Made by a program: the position numbers and the translations under genes. Shown piece by piece: positions 34,131 through 43,098 of a stretch of 64,000 bases of DNA (position 1 is its first letter; every line of letters starts with the position of its first letter). Below the pieces are notes generated by a model. The model had not been told where the DNA came from and searched no databases. It worked only from the letters and a program-made list of their open reading frames with translations. Source of the stretch: Acinetobacter sp. 10FS3-1 (GTDB taxonomy: Bacteria; Pseudomonadota; Gammaproteobacteria; Pseudomonadales; Moraxellaceae); assembly GCF_013343215.1 (NCBI RefSeq), contig NZ_CP039143.1, forward strand, positions 1 to 64,000, given 5' to 3'.

Positions 34131-34682
34131 TTAAGCCGCTTCGCCTTCAAGTTCTTTCAAGATTGCTTCATTAAAGGCAGGAATATCATCTGGATTACGT
34201 GAAGTAATCAATACCCAATCACCGGTATTGCAACGATGAACCGGTTCATCGACCCATTTCCCGCCGGCATTTTCCAGATCCAGCTTAATGCTCTTATACG
34301 AGGTCAGATTCTTGTCTTTAATCCGCTGTGCATCAATCAATACCCATGGCCCATGACAGATTGCGGCAATCGGTTTGTGCTTGTCAGCAAAATGCTGAAT
34401 GATGTTCTGGGCATCCTGATTGATTCTTAAGGTATCCGCATTCACTGTACCACCCGGAATTACCAGCAGGTCATAATCATCCAGATTGACGTGGTCGAAA
34501 CTGGTATCCGGCGTATATTCGGTAGCAGCTTTGGTATCGCCTTTTACAGTTGCCACATCTTCATTTTTTTCTGCAGCATGAATCACTTCAAATCCTTTGG
34601 ATTTGAGAAAGTTTAAAGGCTCGACCAGTTCATCATGTTCAATACCTTGATTTGAAGTAATAAAGAGGACCTTTTTTACCAT
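34131..34682 (-). CDS. DJ-1/PfpI family protein (class I glutamine amidotransferase-like)
   Basis: 183 aa from ATG 34682 (MVKKVLFITSNQ), with GGGA about 9 nt upstream. The nucleophile elbow AAICHGPW carries Cys109 and His110, and VIPGGT near 75-79 fits the fold. Members include protease I, deglycases and stress chaperones; the HGPW context is that of YhbO/PfpI-type stress proteins. Substrate unknown. Confidence 0.85.
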   Translation of the reverse strand: MVKKVLFITSNQGIEHDELVEPLNFLKSKGFEVIHAAEKNEDVATVKGDTKAATEYTPDTSFDHVNLDDYDLLVIPGGTVNADTLRINQDAQNIIQHFADKHKPIAAICHGPWVLIDAQRIKDKNLTSYKSIKLDLENAGGKWVDEPVHRCNTGDWVLITSRNPDDIPAFNEAILKELEGEAA

Positions 34683-34795
34683 GATCGCTGTTCCCAAAAA
34701 ATGTGAGGATTTTCAGCTTAACAACAAGCCGATTCTTACAATGTGGGAGTTTTAGCTTGCAATTGTTAAGCAATGCTAAGTCAGGATATCGAGAT

Positions 34796-34831
34796 AAAAA
34801 AAGCTACGACCTCCTGTCAGAGCTTTTTTTT
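34796..34831. terminator. terminator-like hairpin in 34683-35030 gap
   Basis: An A-run, AGCT stem and T-run with a mispaired upper stem (34796-34831) can act in both directions. It lies 200 bp beyond the outer-membrane protein gene. The rest of the 348-bp gap shows no gene. Confidence 0.6.
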
Positions 34832-35030
34832 GTGCTTCACTTTGAGGCATAACTCCTGTCCTACCTTACGTCCTGAGGTATTACATTATTCTTCTTGTTT
34901 TTAGGTATCTGAGCGTCCTGCTCTTTATAGGGGTAGAATAGCCTGCATTAAAAAATCGGTATAGAGGTTGATCATACTGCATGTTGTAAGCCTGAACTTA
35001 CAAGGTTAAATCAGACCCGCATAGTCCTCT

Positions 35031-35741
35031 TTAGAAGTGTATATCCAGACCAACATAAGGCCCTTTAAACTCAAGTTTTAGATCAGGTGCCTGACTCTGC
35101 TCAGCGTCAATCTTCATGATCCGATAACCCGCTTTGGCACCGACATCAACCAGTAGATTATCAATAAAATTATATTGCACTTCAGCCTGCAAGTCAGTGA
35201 GCGAGGTATCGCTACCACGGCTTAATACAGCCTCTGCTTTGGCGCTGAGTCCGGTAAATGGCAGTTTCACTCCGGCCTGTCCATAAATCAGGGCTGCATA
35301 ACCATCCGCTTCATAATCCGTCAAGTAAGGCGCATTGCGATGTTGAACGGTACCGTGCAGATTGCTAAGACCAAGGCCCAGATCTGCACTGACGATATTG
35401 TCGAGTATTTCGTAGTAGAGAATATAATCAATCCGGTCGAGCTGAATGTCCGCGGAAAGACCCGGAATATCTTCCTTACTTTGGCTGTCCAGATTAACGT
35501 ATTTAATTTTAACATTCGGAATGATAGGTACTGGATGTTCTAAGGCCACAGACAGTTGTGCCGTACCCTGACGATCCAGCGCATGCTGATATTCTGGCAC
35601 TGGATGACGGGTTGTATTTTCACTATAACCCTCAAAATTCCAGTAACTCAGATCAGCTTTCAGCCCCAGCACATCTGCATGACTGAATGTGGTCAGGCCA
35701 CATCCGAGGAATAGGGCAGTTAATATTGTTATCTGCTTCAT
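35031..35741 (-). CDS. outer-membrane beta-barrel protein of the TIGR04219 type
   Basis: 236 aa. Start at 35741 (MKQITILTALFLG) has AAGGA 6 nt upstream and gives a signal peptide cleaved near SHA-DV; the frame continues upstream to 35810 without a ribosome site. The mature part alternates hydrophobic residues in strands and ends in YVGLDIHF with a C-terminal Phe, the outer-membrane insertion signature. Opening text DVLGLKADLSYWNFEG matches the family as I know it. Role unknown. Divergent from the aldehyde dehydrogenase gene. Confidence 0.8.
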   Translation of the reverse strand: MKQITILTALFLGCGLTTFSHADVLGLKADLSYWNFEGYSENTTRHPVPEYQHALDRQGTAQLSVALEHPVPIIPNVKIKYVNLDSQSKEDIPGLSADIQLDRIDYILYYEILDNIVSADLGLGLSNLHGTVQHRNAPYLTDYEADGYAALIYGQAGVKLPFTGLSAKAEAVLSRGSDTSLTDLQAEVQYNFIDNLLVDVGAKAGYRIMKIDAEQSQAPDLKLEFKGPYVGLDIHF

Positions 35742-35871
35742 ATTTTTCCTTATATTTTGTTTAAATTGAACGATGTCATTTACCGAAATACATATTCTTA
35801 ATATCTGCATCTGGGTGCATCATATAGCTAATTTTAAAATTGTAATATATTTGGATGCGAAGGACAGAGCA

Positions 35872-37320
35872 ATGGGATCTACAGCAGTACAGCCTTATAA
35901 CGATTATCCCCTATATGTAGCCGGAAAACCGGTGGAGACAGGAGCATGGCTGGAAGTTAAACATAAATATAGTCAGGAACTTTATGCACGGGTTGCCCTG
36001 GCAGATGCCAAAACTTTGGAGCAGGCTATTCAGGCTGCTGCCGCGGCCGAAGCCGAGATGGCAGCGTTAAAACCTTTTCAAAAGCAGAATATCCTGTTGC
36101 ATTGTGTGCAGCGTTTTAAAGAAATCCGTGAAGAGCTGACCACTATCCTGATTGCAGAAGGCGGTAAGCCTCGTAAAGCCGCCGCTGCGGAAGTTGAACG
36201 CCTGATTAATACCTTTCAGATTGCCGCAGATGCCGTCACCCAGATGGATCAGGGACGTATTTTACCGCTGGCCGTTACGGCAGCAGCCGCGGATTATCAG
36301 GGCATGGTCAAGCAGATGCCTATTGGCGCCGTTTCCCTGATCAGTCCGTTTAACTTCCCCCTGAATCTGACGGCACATAAGATTGCACCAGCAATTGCCG
36401 CGGGTTGTCCTTTTGTGTTGAAGCCAGCCAGCCTGACGCCAATTTCTGCCTTAAAAATTGCCGAGATTCTGGCTGAAACCGATTTACCGAAAAATGCCTT
36501 CTCGGTTTTGCCATGTCCACGTGATCTGGCCGATGTACTGGTCACTGATGACCGTTTCAAGCTGCTCAGTTTCACCGGTTCAGATGTGGTCGGCTGGGAT
36601 ATGAAAGCACGGGCAGGGCGTAAAAAAGTCACCTTGGAATTGGGTGGTAACGCAGCGGTGATGATTGAGCCAGATACTGAAATTACAGAAGCGTTGATTA
36701 ATCGTTTGATTGCCGGTGCTTATGGTCATGCTGGACAAGTGTGTATCAGTGTGCAGCGCATTCTAGTGCATCAGGATATTTATAAGGATGTCCGGGACAA
36801 GCTGGTTCAGCAAGTCAAAAACCTGAAAGCAGCAGATCCTGATCTGGAAAGTACTTTGGCAGGTCCGATGATTAAAGCCACTGAAGCCCAGCGTTTACAG
36901 CGCTGGTTAGATAGCGCCGTTGCGCAAGGCACACGGGTACTGGCGGGCGGCGAATTGAATGGTGTGATGTTTGAACCGACCCTGCTTGAAAACGTTGACC
37001 GGCAGCTGGAAATTTATCGTGATGAAGTCTTTGGTCCGGTGGCCATTTTGGAAGCTTATGCTGACTTTAAATCCGGTATTGCCAGCATCAATAATAGCCG
37101 TTTTGGTTTGCAGGCCGGGGTCTATACCCAGAATCTGCAAAATATGCTCTATGCCTGGGATCATTTACAGGTCGGCGGCGTCATCATTAATGATATTCCT
37201 TCTTTCCGGGTAGATAACATGCCTTATGGCGGGGTGAAAGACTCCGGTCTGGGCCGGGAAGGGATTCAGTCGGCCATCCGGGATATGCAGGAAGAACGGA
37301 TGCTGGTCATTAAAACCTAA
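35872..37320 (+). CDS. NAD(P)-dependent aldehyde dehydrogenase family protein
   Basis: 482 aa from ATG 35872, with AAGGA 7 nt upstream; the frame continues further 5' without one. Catalytic Cys291 lies in GHAGQVCISVQR and the general base Glu256 in VTLELGGN. SPFNFPLNLTAHKIAPA is the usual coenzyme-site strand and FGPVAILEAY the usual late motif. It oxidises an aldehyde to the acid; the wording resembles succinate-semialdehyde and non-phosphorylating glyceraldehyde-3-phosphate types, so the substrate is open. It stands alone. Confidence 0.88.
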   Translation: MGSTAVQPYNDYPLYVAGKPVETGAWLEVKHKYSQELYARVALADAKTLEQAIQAAAAAEAEMAALKPFQKQNILLHCVQRFKEIREELTTILIAEGGKPRKAAAAEVERLINTFQIAADAVTQMDQGRILPLAVTAAAADYQGMVKQMPIGAVSLISPFNFPLNLTAHKIAPAIAAGCPFVLKPASLTPISALKIAEILAETDLPKNAFSVLPCPRDLADVLVTDDRFKLLSFTGSDVVGWDMKARAGRKKVTLELGGNAAVMIEPDTEITEALINRLIAGAYGHAGQVCISVQRILVHQDIYKDVRDKLVQQVKNLKAADPDLESTLAGPMIKATEAQRLQRWLDSAVAQGTRVLAGGELNGVMFEPTLLENVDRQLEIYRDEVFGPVAILEAYADFKSGIASINNSRFGLQAGVYTQNLQNMLYAWDHLQVGGVIINDIPSFRVDNMPYGGVKDSGLGREGIQSAIRDMQEERMLVIKT

Positions 37321-37906
37321 GCGGATTGAAGTAATCAACTGAAGTCCACAATCGGCAAGCCGCAGATTGTGGAATTTTATTTTTAATTCAATAGCCATAA
37401 ATTTGGAACGAGGAAAACATGCAAGCTTGATTAAAAAGCTTGGTCTATTGTCTTGCATGCAAAGTGATACGCTACTTTTTATTGGGAGGTTCTACGAATG
37501 GTTGAACTGCTAAGCAATTGACGGGGAAAAGGCTGGAAAAACCGGAGTAAAACTTACAAATCATGTGTTTCAAAATTTCTCACAATATCGAGTCAGTAAA
37601 ATCAAGATCAGTTGGTCGAATTATTGAACGATTGACTAAGAATAGATTATAAAAGAAGAATATTTTGAGCAGAAATTACAGAAAAAAAGTGAAAAATTCA
37701 GTATTGTTAAAGCATCTAAAGGTCAGTGAACGCATCAGACTTTAAGCAAGCTGTACATTTTACTGACCTGTTTGCACATTAGAATACGATGCCCAAAAGG
37801 CACAACGCTAATTCAAACACCAAAAAATAATGGAAATGTTTCTTTTTTTGCTGATGAAATAATCATAACAAACAGCATGAAAAGGAATTTATAGTTTAGG
37901 TGTTTT
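37321..37906 (+). other. 586-bp gene-free stretch with inverted repeat and 7-codon frame
   Basis: CATGCAAG (37418-37425) and CTTGCATG (37452-37459) form an 8-bp dyad. Next, GGGAGG is followed 8 nt later by ATG 37498 and a seven-codon frame MVELLSN ending in TGA. The following 150 bp can be read in another frame as a plausible but unrecognised protein piece before stops accumulate. This looks like the ribosome site and start of a lost gene, or a leader peptide. The remainder is AT-rich and includes the NSS transporter promoter region. Confidence 0.4.
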
Positions 37907-39394
37907 ATGACAGATTCTCGTGAAAACTGGTCCGCGCGATCAGGATTTATTATCGCAGCCGTAGGTTCTGCCGTGGGTTTGGGAAATATTTGGCGCTTTC
38001 CTTATGTGGCCTATGAAAATGGCGGCGGTGCATTTTTAATTCCTTACCTGATTGCTATTTTTGCCGCTGGTTTACCTTTATTGTACTTAGATTATGCCGT
38101 TGGCCATAAGTTCCGTAAGGCTCCACCAACTGCCTATAAGAAGCTCATGAACTCTGAAGCCTTGGGTTGGTGGCAAGTGATGGTGACCTTAGCCATTGGC
38201 CTCTATTATGCCAGTGTCTTGTCGTGGGCAGGCAGTTATATGTTCTATTCCATTGGCCAACAATGGGGAGCAGACACACAAGGATTCTTTTTTTCTACCT
38301 ATTTGCAAAATGGTGAAGGCCTAGCCTTAGGTTTTGTGCCAACCTTATTTTTTGGACTGGTGATTGTGTGGGCCGTGGTGATGTTCATTTTATATGGCGG
38401 CGTTCGTCGCGGTGTAGAACTTGCCAATAAAATTTTTATGCCCTTGCTGGTGGTGTTATTTACCATTTTGGTCGTACAAGCGCTGCGTTTACCCGGCGCA
38501 ACCACAGGTTTAAATGCCTTTTTTACCCCAAACTGGGAAGCGATGGCGAACTATAAAGTATGGCTAGCCGCATTTGGGCATATTTTCTTCTCACTTTCAG
38601 TGGGTTTCGGGATTATGCTGACCTATGCCTCCTATTTGAAGAAAAAAACCAATTTAACAGGTTCTGGTCTGGTGGTTGCATTAGCAAATTCATCCTTTGA
38701 GATTTTAGCCGGGATTGGGGTCTTTGCTGCATTAGGCTTTATGGCTTATAGCTCGGGTTTGCCAGTAGAAGAGGTGGTATCGGGAGGAATTGGCTTGGCC
38801 TTTATTGCCTTCCCTAAAATTATTTCGAGTATGGGCGCGGGAGGAGATCTGTTTGGATTCTTGTTCTTTGCCTCGTTAACCGTGGCGGGAATCACCTCCA
38901 TGGTGAGTATCCTGCAAGTTCCTATTGCAGCCTTTCAGGATAAATTAGGATGGTCACGTAAGAAAGCGGTCACCATTATTGCAGGTGGTTCAGCGGTGGT
39001 GTCTACATTGATTTTCTCGACACACAGTGCAATTACCTTTGTCGATATTATCGACTACTTTGCCAATAACATTGGGATTGTCGGGGGCGGTGTACTTTCT
39101 ATTATCCTGGTGTCCTGGTTCCATCGTCCATTAATGCAACAGTTACAAGCGCATGTTAACCAATACTCAAGCATTAAATTAGGCAAGGGCTGGAACTTTT
39201 TGCTGACAGTCATTACCCCATTATCCTTGTTGATCGCTTTGGGCTTAACCATCAAGTCCATTATTGCCAGTGGCTATGGGGATTATGCGACGCACATTTT
39301 ATGGATTGTCGGTGGGGGTACCGTGGCCCTGTTTATGCTGGGCGCTATTGGCTTGAGCTATTTAAAAGATAGCACGACTGGGGAGGAGAACTAA
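37907..39394 (+). CDS. neurotransmitter:sodium symporter (NSS) family transporter
   Basis: 495 aa, about twelve membrane helices. NSS hallmark in helix 1: AAVGSAVGLGNIWRFPYVAYENGGGAF, which forms the sodium and substrate sites. The family moves amino acids with sodium. The tiny gene that follows encodes a MetS-type small subunit, so the pair is likely a MetPS-like importer of methionine and/or alanine or related amino acids. The stop codon is one base from the next start, indicating coupled translation. Confidence 0.9.
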   Translation: MTDSRENWSARSGFIIAAVGSAVGLGNIWRFPYVAYENGGGAFLIPYLIAIFAAGLPLLYLDYAVGHKFRKAPPTAYKKLMNSEALGWWQVMVTLAIGLYYASVLSWAGSYMFYSIGQQWGADTQGFFFSTYLQNGEGLALGFVPTLFFGLVIVWAVVMFILYGGVRRGVELANKIFMPLLVVLFTILVVQALRLPGATTGLNAFFTPNWEAMANYKVWLAAFGHIFFSLSVGFGIMLTYASYLKKKTNLTGSGLVVALANSSFEILAGIGVFAALGFMAYSSGLPVEEVVSGGIGLAFIAFPKIISSMGAGGDLFGFLFFASLTVAGITSMVSILQVPIAAFQDKLGWSRKKAVTIIAGGSAVVSTLIFSTHSAITFVDIIDYFANNIGIVGGGVLSIILVSWFHRPLMQQLQAHVNQYSSIKLGKGWNFLLTVITPLSLLIALGLTIKSIIASGYGDYATHILWIVGGGTVALFMLGAIGLSYLKDSTTGEEN

Positions 39395-39395
39395 G

Positions 39396-39542
39396 ATGAA
39401 TACTTCCGCAATATTTATGATGGCCATTTCAATGATCTTGCTTTGGGGAGGTTTGATTCTCGCCATGCTGCATTTGGCGAAGCACCCGGATGCAGAAGAG
39501 GATGATGTCCTGGACGAGGTCAAAGACCAGCACATACTTTAA
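39396..39542 (+). CDS. MetS-type small subunit of NSS transporter, 48 aa
   Basis: A single membrane helix (FMMAISMILLWGGLILAMLHL) followed by an acidic tail (HPDAEEDDVLDEVKD). This is the form of the small subunits that accompany NSS transporters such as MetP of Corynebacterium. GGGGAGGAG lies in the last codons of the transporter gene and one base separates the two reading frames. Too short for most gene finders. A terminator follows 40 bp on. Confidence 0.85.
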   Translation: MNTSAIFMMAISMILLWGGLILAMLHLAKHPDAEEDDVLDEVKDQHIL

Positions 39543-39581
39543 CTAAAAATCTGTTGATCTAGCCCAACAAACCATAAAAAT

Positions 39582-39617
39582 GAAAGTCATTATCCCCTGT
39601 GATAATGACTTTCTTAT
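39582..39617 (+). terminator. terminator after NSS/MetS pair
   Basis: GAAAGTCATTATC and GATAATGACTTTC are perfect 13-bp arms around CCCTGT, followed by TTATTTT. Confidence 0.88.
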
Positions 39618-39637
39618 TTTAGAAATGGAGCATTAAG

Positions 39638-40447
39638 ATGCAGGCCATTTTACCCGACCAAGTCGGAATTGCATTTAGTCTGACGTTTCTTGCAGGTCTG
39701 GCGACTGTCGTGGGTGGAGGAATGGTGCTGTTCTTAAGACGTCCCAATTTCCGTGTTCTGGCGTTTGGCCTGGCCTTTGCGGCAGGGGCCATGATTTATG
39801 TTTCTCTCACCGAGATTTTGAATAAATCTATTCATTCTTTTAGTTTGGCCTTCGATGAAAAAACCGGTTTTGCCTTGGGTACGTTTGCTTTTCTGCTCGG
39901 CGTGATTTTGGTGTTAGTACTCGATCGTCTGATTCCGAACCCGCATGAAACTATGGAAACCCGGCAAGCGCAGGATGTCGGCCAGCCGCAGTTACTTAGA
40001 ACCGGATTACTGACCCTGTTGGCGATTAGTGCGCATAATTTGCCAGAAGGGCTGGCGACTTTTTTTTCGACTCTGGAAAGCCCTGCACTGGGCGTACCTT
40101 TAGCCGTGGCCATTGCGATCCATAATATTCCCGAAGGCGTTGCAATTGCGCTACCTGTCTATCTGGCCACTGGTCGCAAAGATTATACCTTGCTGGCCAG
40201 TTTTGTCTCGGGATTGGCCGAACCTTTGGGAGCGGCATTGGGCTATTTTATTCTGGCACCGTATATGAACCAGACAATGTATGGCATGGTGTTCGGGATG
40301 ATTGGGGGCGTAATGGTTTATCTGGCATTAGATGAACTCTTGCCTGCAGCCAAAAAGTTTTCCCAGGGTCATGAAACGGTCTATGGTCTGGTGAGTGGTA
40401 TGGCGGCCTTGGCGACCAGTCTGGTCATCTTCAAATTTATTCAGTAG
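39638..40447 (+). CDS. zupT: zinc transporter of the ZIP family, ZupT
   Basis: 269 aa, about eight membrane helices. Both ZIP metal-site motifs are present: HNLPEGLATF in helix 4 and HNIPEGVAIALP in helix 5. ZupT takes up zinc and other divalent metals through the inner membrane. Its 3' flank, which looks like the original terminator region shared with rsmB, is split by an IS element inserted 37 bp after the stop. Confidence 0.92.
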   Translation: MQAILPDQVGIAFSLTFLAGLATVVGGGMVLFLRRPNFRVLAFGLAFAAGAMIYVSLTEILNKSIHSFSLAFDEKTGFALGTFAFLLGVILVLVLDRLIPNPHETMETRQAQDVGQPQLLRTGLLTLLAISAHNLPEGLATFFSTLESPALGVPLAVAIAIHNIPEGVAIALPVYLATGRKDYTLLASFVSGLAEPLGAALGYFILAPYMNQTMYGMVFGMIGGVMVYLALDELLPAAKKFSQGHETVYGLVSGMAALATSLVIFKFIQ

Positions 40448-40475
40448 CTGTTAAAAAAACAGAATAAAAAAGGCA

Positions 40476-40484
40476 GCCTGAGCC
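40476..40484 (+). repeat. target site duplication, left copy
   Basis: GCCTGAGCC, repeated exactly at 41754-41762 on the other side of the IS element. Confidence 0.85.
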
Positions 40485-41753
40485 CACTGCTGTCCCATAG
40501 TTTGCTTTAAATAAAAAAACCTGAGTCCTAACAGTTAAAATATGAGTGCAAACAAACACTTTAACGACCAGGATTCAGGTTTTGTCACATCAGAATACCG
40601 TATTTCATGAGCTAATTAAACCTGTTGTGCGACAGGATTTTGAACAACTTGCTAAAGTACACCATGTTGGACAGAAATTTAGAGCGGCTTCCCGGTGGGA
40701 TCAGTTTATTGCCATATTGATGTCTCAATTCTCTTGTAGGCAAAGTCTGAGAGATATTCAATCCAATTTGGAGTGCCAACAGGAAAAGCTAAGTCATCTC
40801 GGAGCAAAGTCTATTCCCCGAAGCACGCTGGCACGAATCAATGAGCAGCAGCCTGCTACCTTGTATCAACAGCTATTTTACAAGTTGCTTAAATACTATG
40901 AACACTCAAAAGTAGCTCATAAATTTCGCTTTAAGAATCCCTTGTATTCCTTGGATGCCAGTCATATTGACCTGTCGCTTTCCTTATGTGAATGGGCCAA
41001 AGTTCACGACTCAAAAGCCAGCATGAAACTCAGTATAGGATTGAATCACAGCAATGATATTCCTGAGTTTGTTGCAGTTGAAAATGGCAAAGAAAATGAC
41101 ATGGTACAAGGCCGCAAATTCCAGTTTCCTGCTGGCAGCATTGTAGTTTTTGATAAAGGCTATGTCGATTACCAATGGTATGCAAATCTGACTGCTCAAA
41201 ACATTGGATTTGTCACACGTTTTAGGCCTAAATCTGTGTATCAGGTGATCCAGCAACATCCAGTGCTTGAATCCAAAGGTATTCTAAAAGATGAAACCAT
41301 TCAGCTGAATAGCGCACATGCCCTAAAAAGAAAAGCCCCAGTGTTAAGAAGAATTGAATATAGAGATCAGCAAAGTGGCAAGCACTTTAGCTTTCTCAGC
41401 AATAACTTTCATTTAGCCGCCTCCACCATTGCGGCGATTTATAAAGATCGTTGGAAAGTTGAGCTGTTCTTTAAGGCGATTAAGCAGAATCTCAAATTAA
41501 AAGCGTTTCTAGGCCGCAGCAGGAACGCAATTCAGACACAAATCTGGATTGCGATGATCGCCTATTTATTGGTGAGTTTCGCTCGACATTTAGGAAAAAC
41601 AGGTTGGACAGTTCAACGTTTACTCAGAATAATTCAAGTGAATTTGTTTGAAAGAAGAACTTTAAAAGCTTTATTTTCACCCGATAAAATACCCATAAAA
41701 CAAGAGGAAGCTCAAATGAGCTTCCTCTTGTGAAAAATTGTGGGACAGCAATG
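40485..41753 (+). mobile_element. complete IS4-family insertion sequence, 1269 bp
   Basis: Imperfect terminal repeats: left CACTGCTGTCCCATAGTTT (40485-40503), right end read inward CATTGCTGTCCCACAATTT (41753-41735), 16 of 19 identical. A 9-bp direct repeat GCCTGAGCC flanks it. One intact transposase fills it. It sits between the convergent zupT and rsmB genes in the probable shared terminator, so it harms no coding sequence. Exact ISfinder name not assigned. Confidence 0.9.
40546..41733 (+). CDS. IS4-family transposase with N-terminal DUF4372-type domain
   Basis: 395 aa from GTG 40546. The DDE residues are in YSLDASHID (first Asp), VVFDKGYVDY (second Asp) and YKDRWKVELFFKAIKQNLKLK (Glu of the YREK-like motif). 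The first 100 residues match the DNA-binding domain seen in this IS4 subgroup. The last 30 bp of the gene form a perfect 13-bp hairpin (41701-41713 with 41718-41730, loop AAAT), which may act as terminator or block outside reading. The gene appears intact, so the element could be active. Confidence 0.93.
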   Translation: MQTNTLTTRIQVLSHQNTVFHELIKPVVRQDFEQLAKVHHVGQKFRAASRWDQFIAILMSQFSCRQSLRDIQSNLECQQEKLSHLGAKSIPRSTLARINEQQPATLYQQLFYKLLKYYEHSKVAHKFRFKNPLYSLDASHIDLSLSLCEWAKVHDSKASMKLSIGLNHSNDIPEFVAVENGKENDMVQGRKFQFPAGSIVVFDKGYVDYQWYANLTAQNIGFVTRFRPKSVYQVIQQHPVLESKGILKDETIQLNSAHALKRKAPVLRRIEYRDQQSGKHFSFLSNNFHLAASTIAAIYKDRWKVELFFKAIKQNLKLKAFLGRSRNAIQTQIWIAMIAYLLVSFARHLGKTGWTVQRLLRIIQVNLFERRTLKALFSPDKIPIKQEEAQMSFLL

Positions 41754-41762
41754 GCCTGAGCC
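41754..41762 (+). repeat. target site duplication, right copy
   Basis: GCCTGAGCC, matching 40476-40484. Confidence 0.85.
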
Positions 41763-41793
41763 ACCCTTTTAGTCTAGTCTGCTTATTTATAAA

Positions 41794-43098
41794 TTATGCC
41801 ATTTTCTCAATACGACAATAGAAGAAGCCATCACCACGGCCTGCTTGTGGCAACAACTGGCGCCCATGAATCTGTTCAATGCCCCAATCGGCCTGGATTT
41901 TAATTTCTTTGGCATCAGTATGTTTGCTAAAGAACTCCACCATCTGCTGTTCATTTTCCGCTTTTAGAATTGAACAGGTGATATACAGCAGGGTGCCGCC
42001 AACTTTGAGCTGTTGCCACATATTTTCCAGAATCTGCTGTTGCAGTGCGACAGTCTGGCCAATATCAGTTGAATGACGCAGCAACCGGATGTCTGGATGG
42101 CGGCGCATCACGCCAATGGCAGAGCAGGGTGCATCCAGAACAATACAGTCCGGCTGTTCGGCTGCCTGCCAGCTAATCGCATCGGCAGCTTCAATCACCA
42201 CATGCTCACCTTCCAATAAAAGGCGTTCCAGATTTTCGGTGACCCGAGTTAAGCGCTTGGCGTCCTGATCCAGAGCAATCAGTTTTCGAGGCTGATATTT
42301 TTCGAGGATATGTGCGGTTTTGCCCCCCGGTGCTGCACAGGCATCCACGACAAACTTGTTATCCAGATTCGGCAGTAAGGTAGCGCACAATTGGGCATGC
42401 TCATCTTGAACCGAAAAACCACCGACATCGAAGCCTGGCAAGTCAGGAATCTGGACTTGCGTATCCAGTACAATGCCGACCTGTGAAATGGTACAGGCAT
42501 GCGCCGCAATATCATGCTCTTCCAGAATTTCTAAATAATCGTCACGACTGACTTGGCGTTCATTTACCCGTAAGGTGAGGGGAGCAAGCTGCTTGAGCTC
42601 ATGGCTGAGTTCACTCAGCTGTTCCGGCCAGTCTTTCTTTAGACGTTTCAGCAGCCAGCTTGGCAGACCATGAGCTTGCTCGAGCGCCACCTGAAATTCT
42701 GATGTTTCACGTGAAACACGGCGCAGGATGGCATTCACCACACCACTCAAAGCCTGATAGCCGAGCTGCTTGACCGCCGTTACTGTTTCAGAAATTGCCG
42801 CATGTGGCGCAATCCGAGTTTGCAATAACTGATAAAGACCAACATAGAGGCAGGTCTCGACCGTATCATTATTGAGCGGTTTCACCAGCAAAGGCAGGGT
42901 AATACTTTTTAAGGCATACCATTGACGCAAAGTACCCAGAACCAGTTCATGGAACAGGGCGCGGTCACGCTCTGCCACTTTTTTCAGGTGCAGGGGGAGA
43001 ACGGTTGCCAGAGATTGTCCCTGTTGTACCGCCAGTAAAGTACGTATCACTTGGGCACGCAAGTTCAGATGGGATGTACCTGTTTCAGAATAACTCAT
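41794..43098 (-). CDS. rsmB: 16S rRNA (cytosine-967-C5)-methyltransferase RsmB
   Basis: 434 aa. The N-terminal third is the NusB-like RNA-binding domain. The methyltransferase part has the AdoMet loop CAAPGGKTAHI, the LDAPCS catalytic-site cysteine and the YITCSI cysteine. It methylates C967 of 16S RNA. Its start overlaps the fmt stop by 4 bp (ATGA), so the two are co-translated. Same fmt-rsmB order as in many gammaproteobacteria. Confidence 0.95.
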   Translation of the reverse strand: MSYSETGTSHLNLRAQVIRTLLAVQQGQSLATVLPLHLKKVAERDRALFHELVLGTLRQWYALKSITLPLLVKPLNNDTVETCLYVGLYQLLQTRIAPHAAISETVTAVKQLGYQALSGVVNAILRRVSRETSEFQVALEQAHGLPSWLLKRLKKDWPEQLSELSHELKQLAPLTLRVNERQVSRDDYLEILEEHDIAAHACTISQVGIVLDTQVQIPDLPGFDVGGFSVQDEHAQLCATLLPNLDNKFVVDACAAPGGKTAHILEKYQPRKLIALDQDAKRLTRVTENLERLLLEGEHVVIEAADAISWQAAEQPDCIVLDAPCSAIGVMRRHPDIRLLRHSTDIGQTVALQQQILENMWQQLKVGGTLLYITCSILKAENEQQMVEFFSKHTDAKEIKIQADWGIEQIHGRQLLPQAGRGDGFFYCRIEKMA

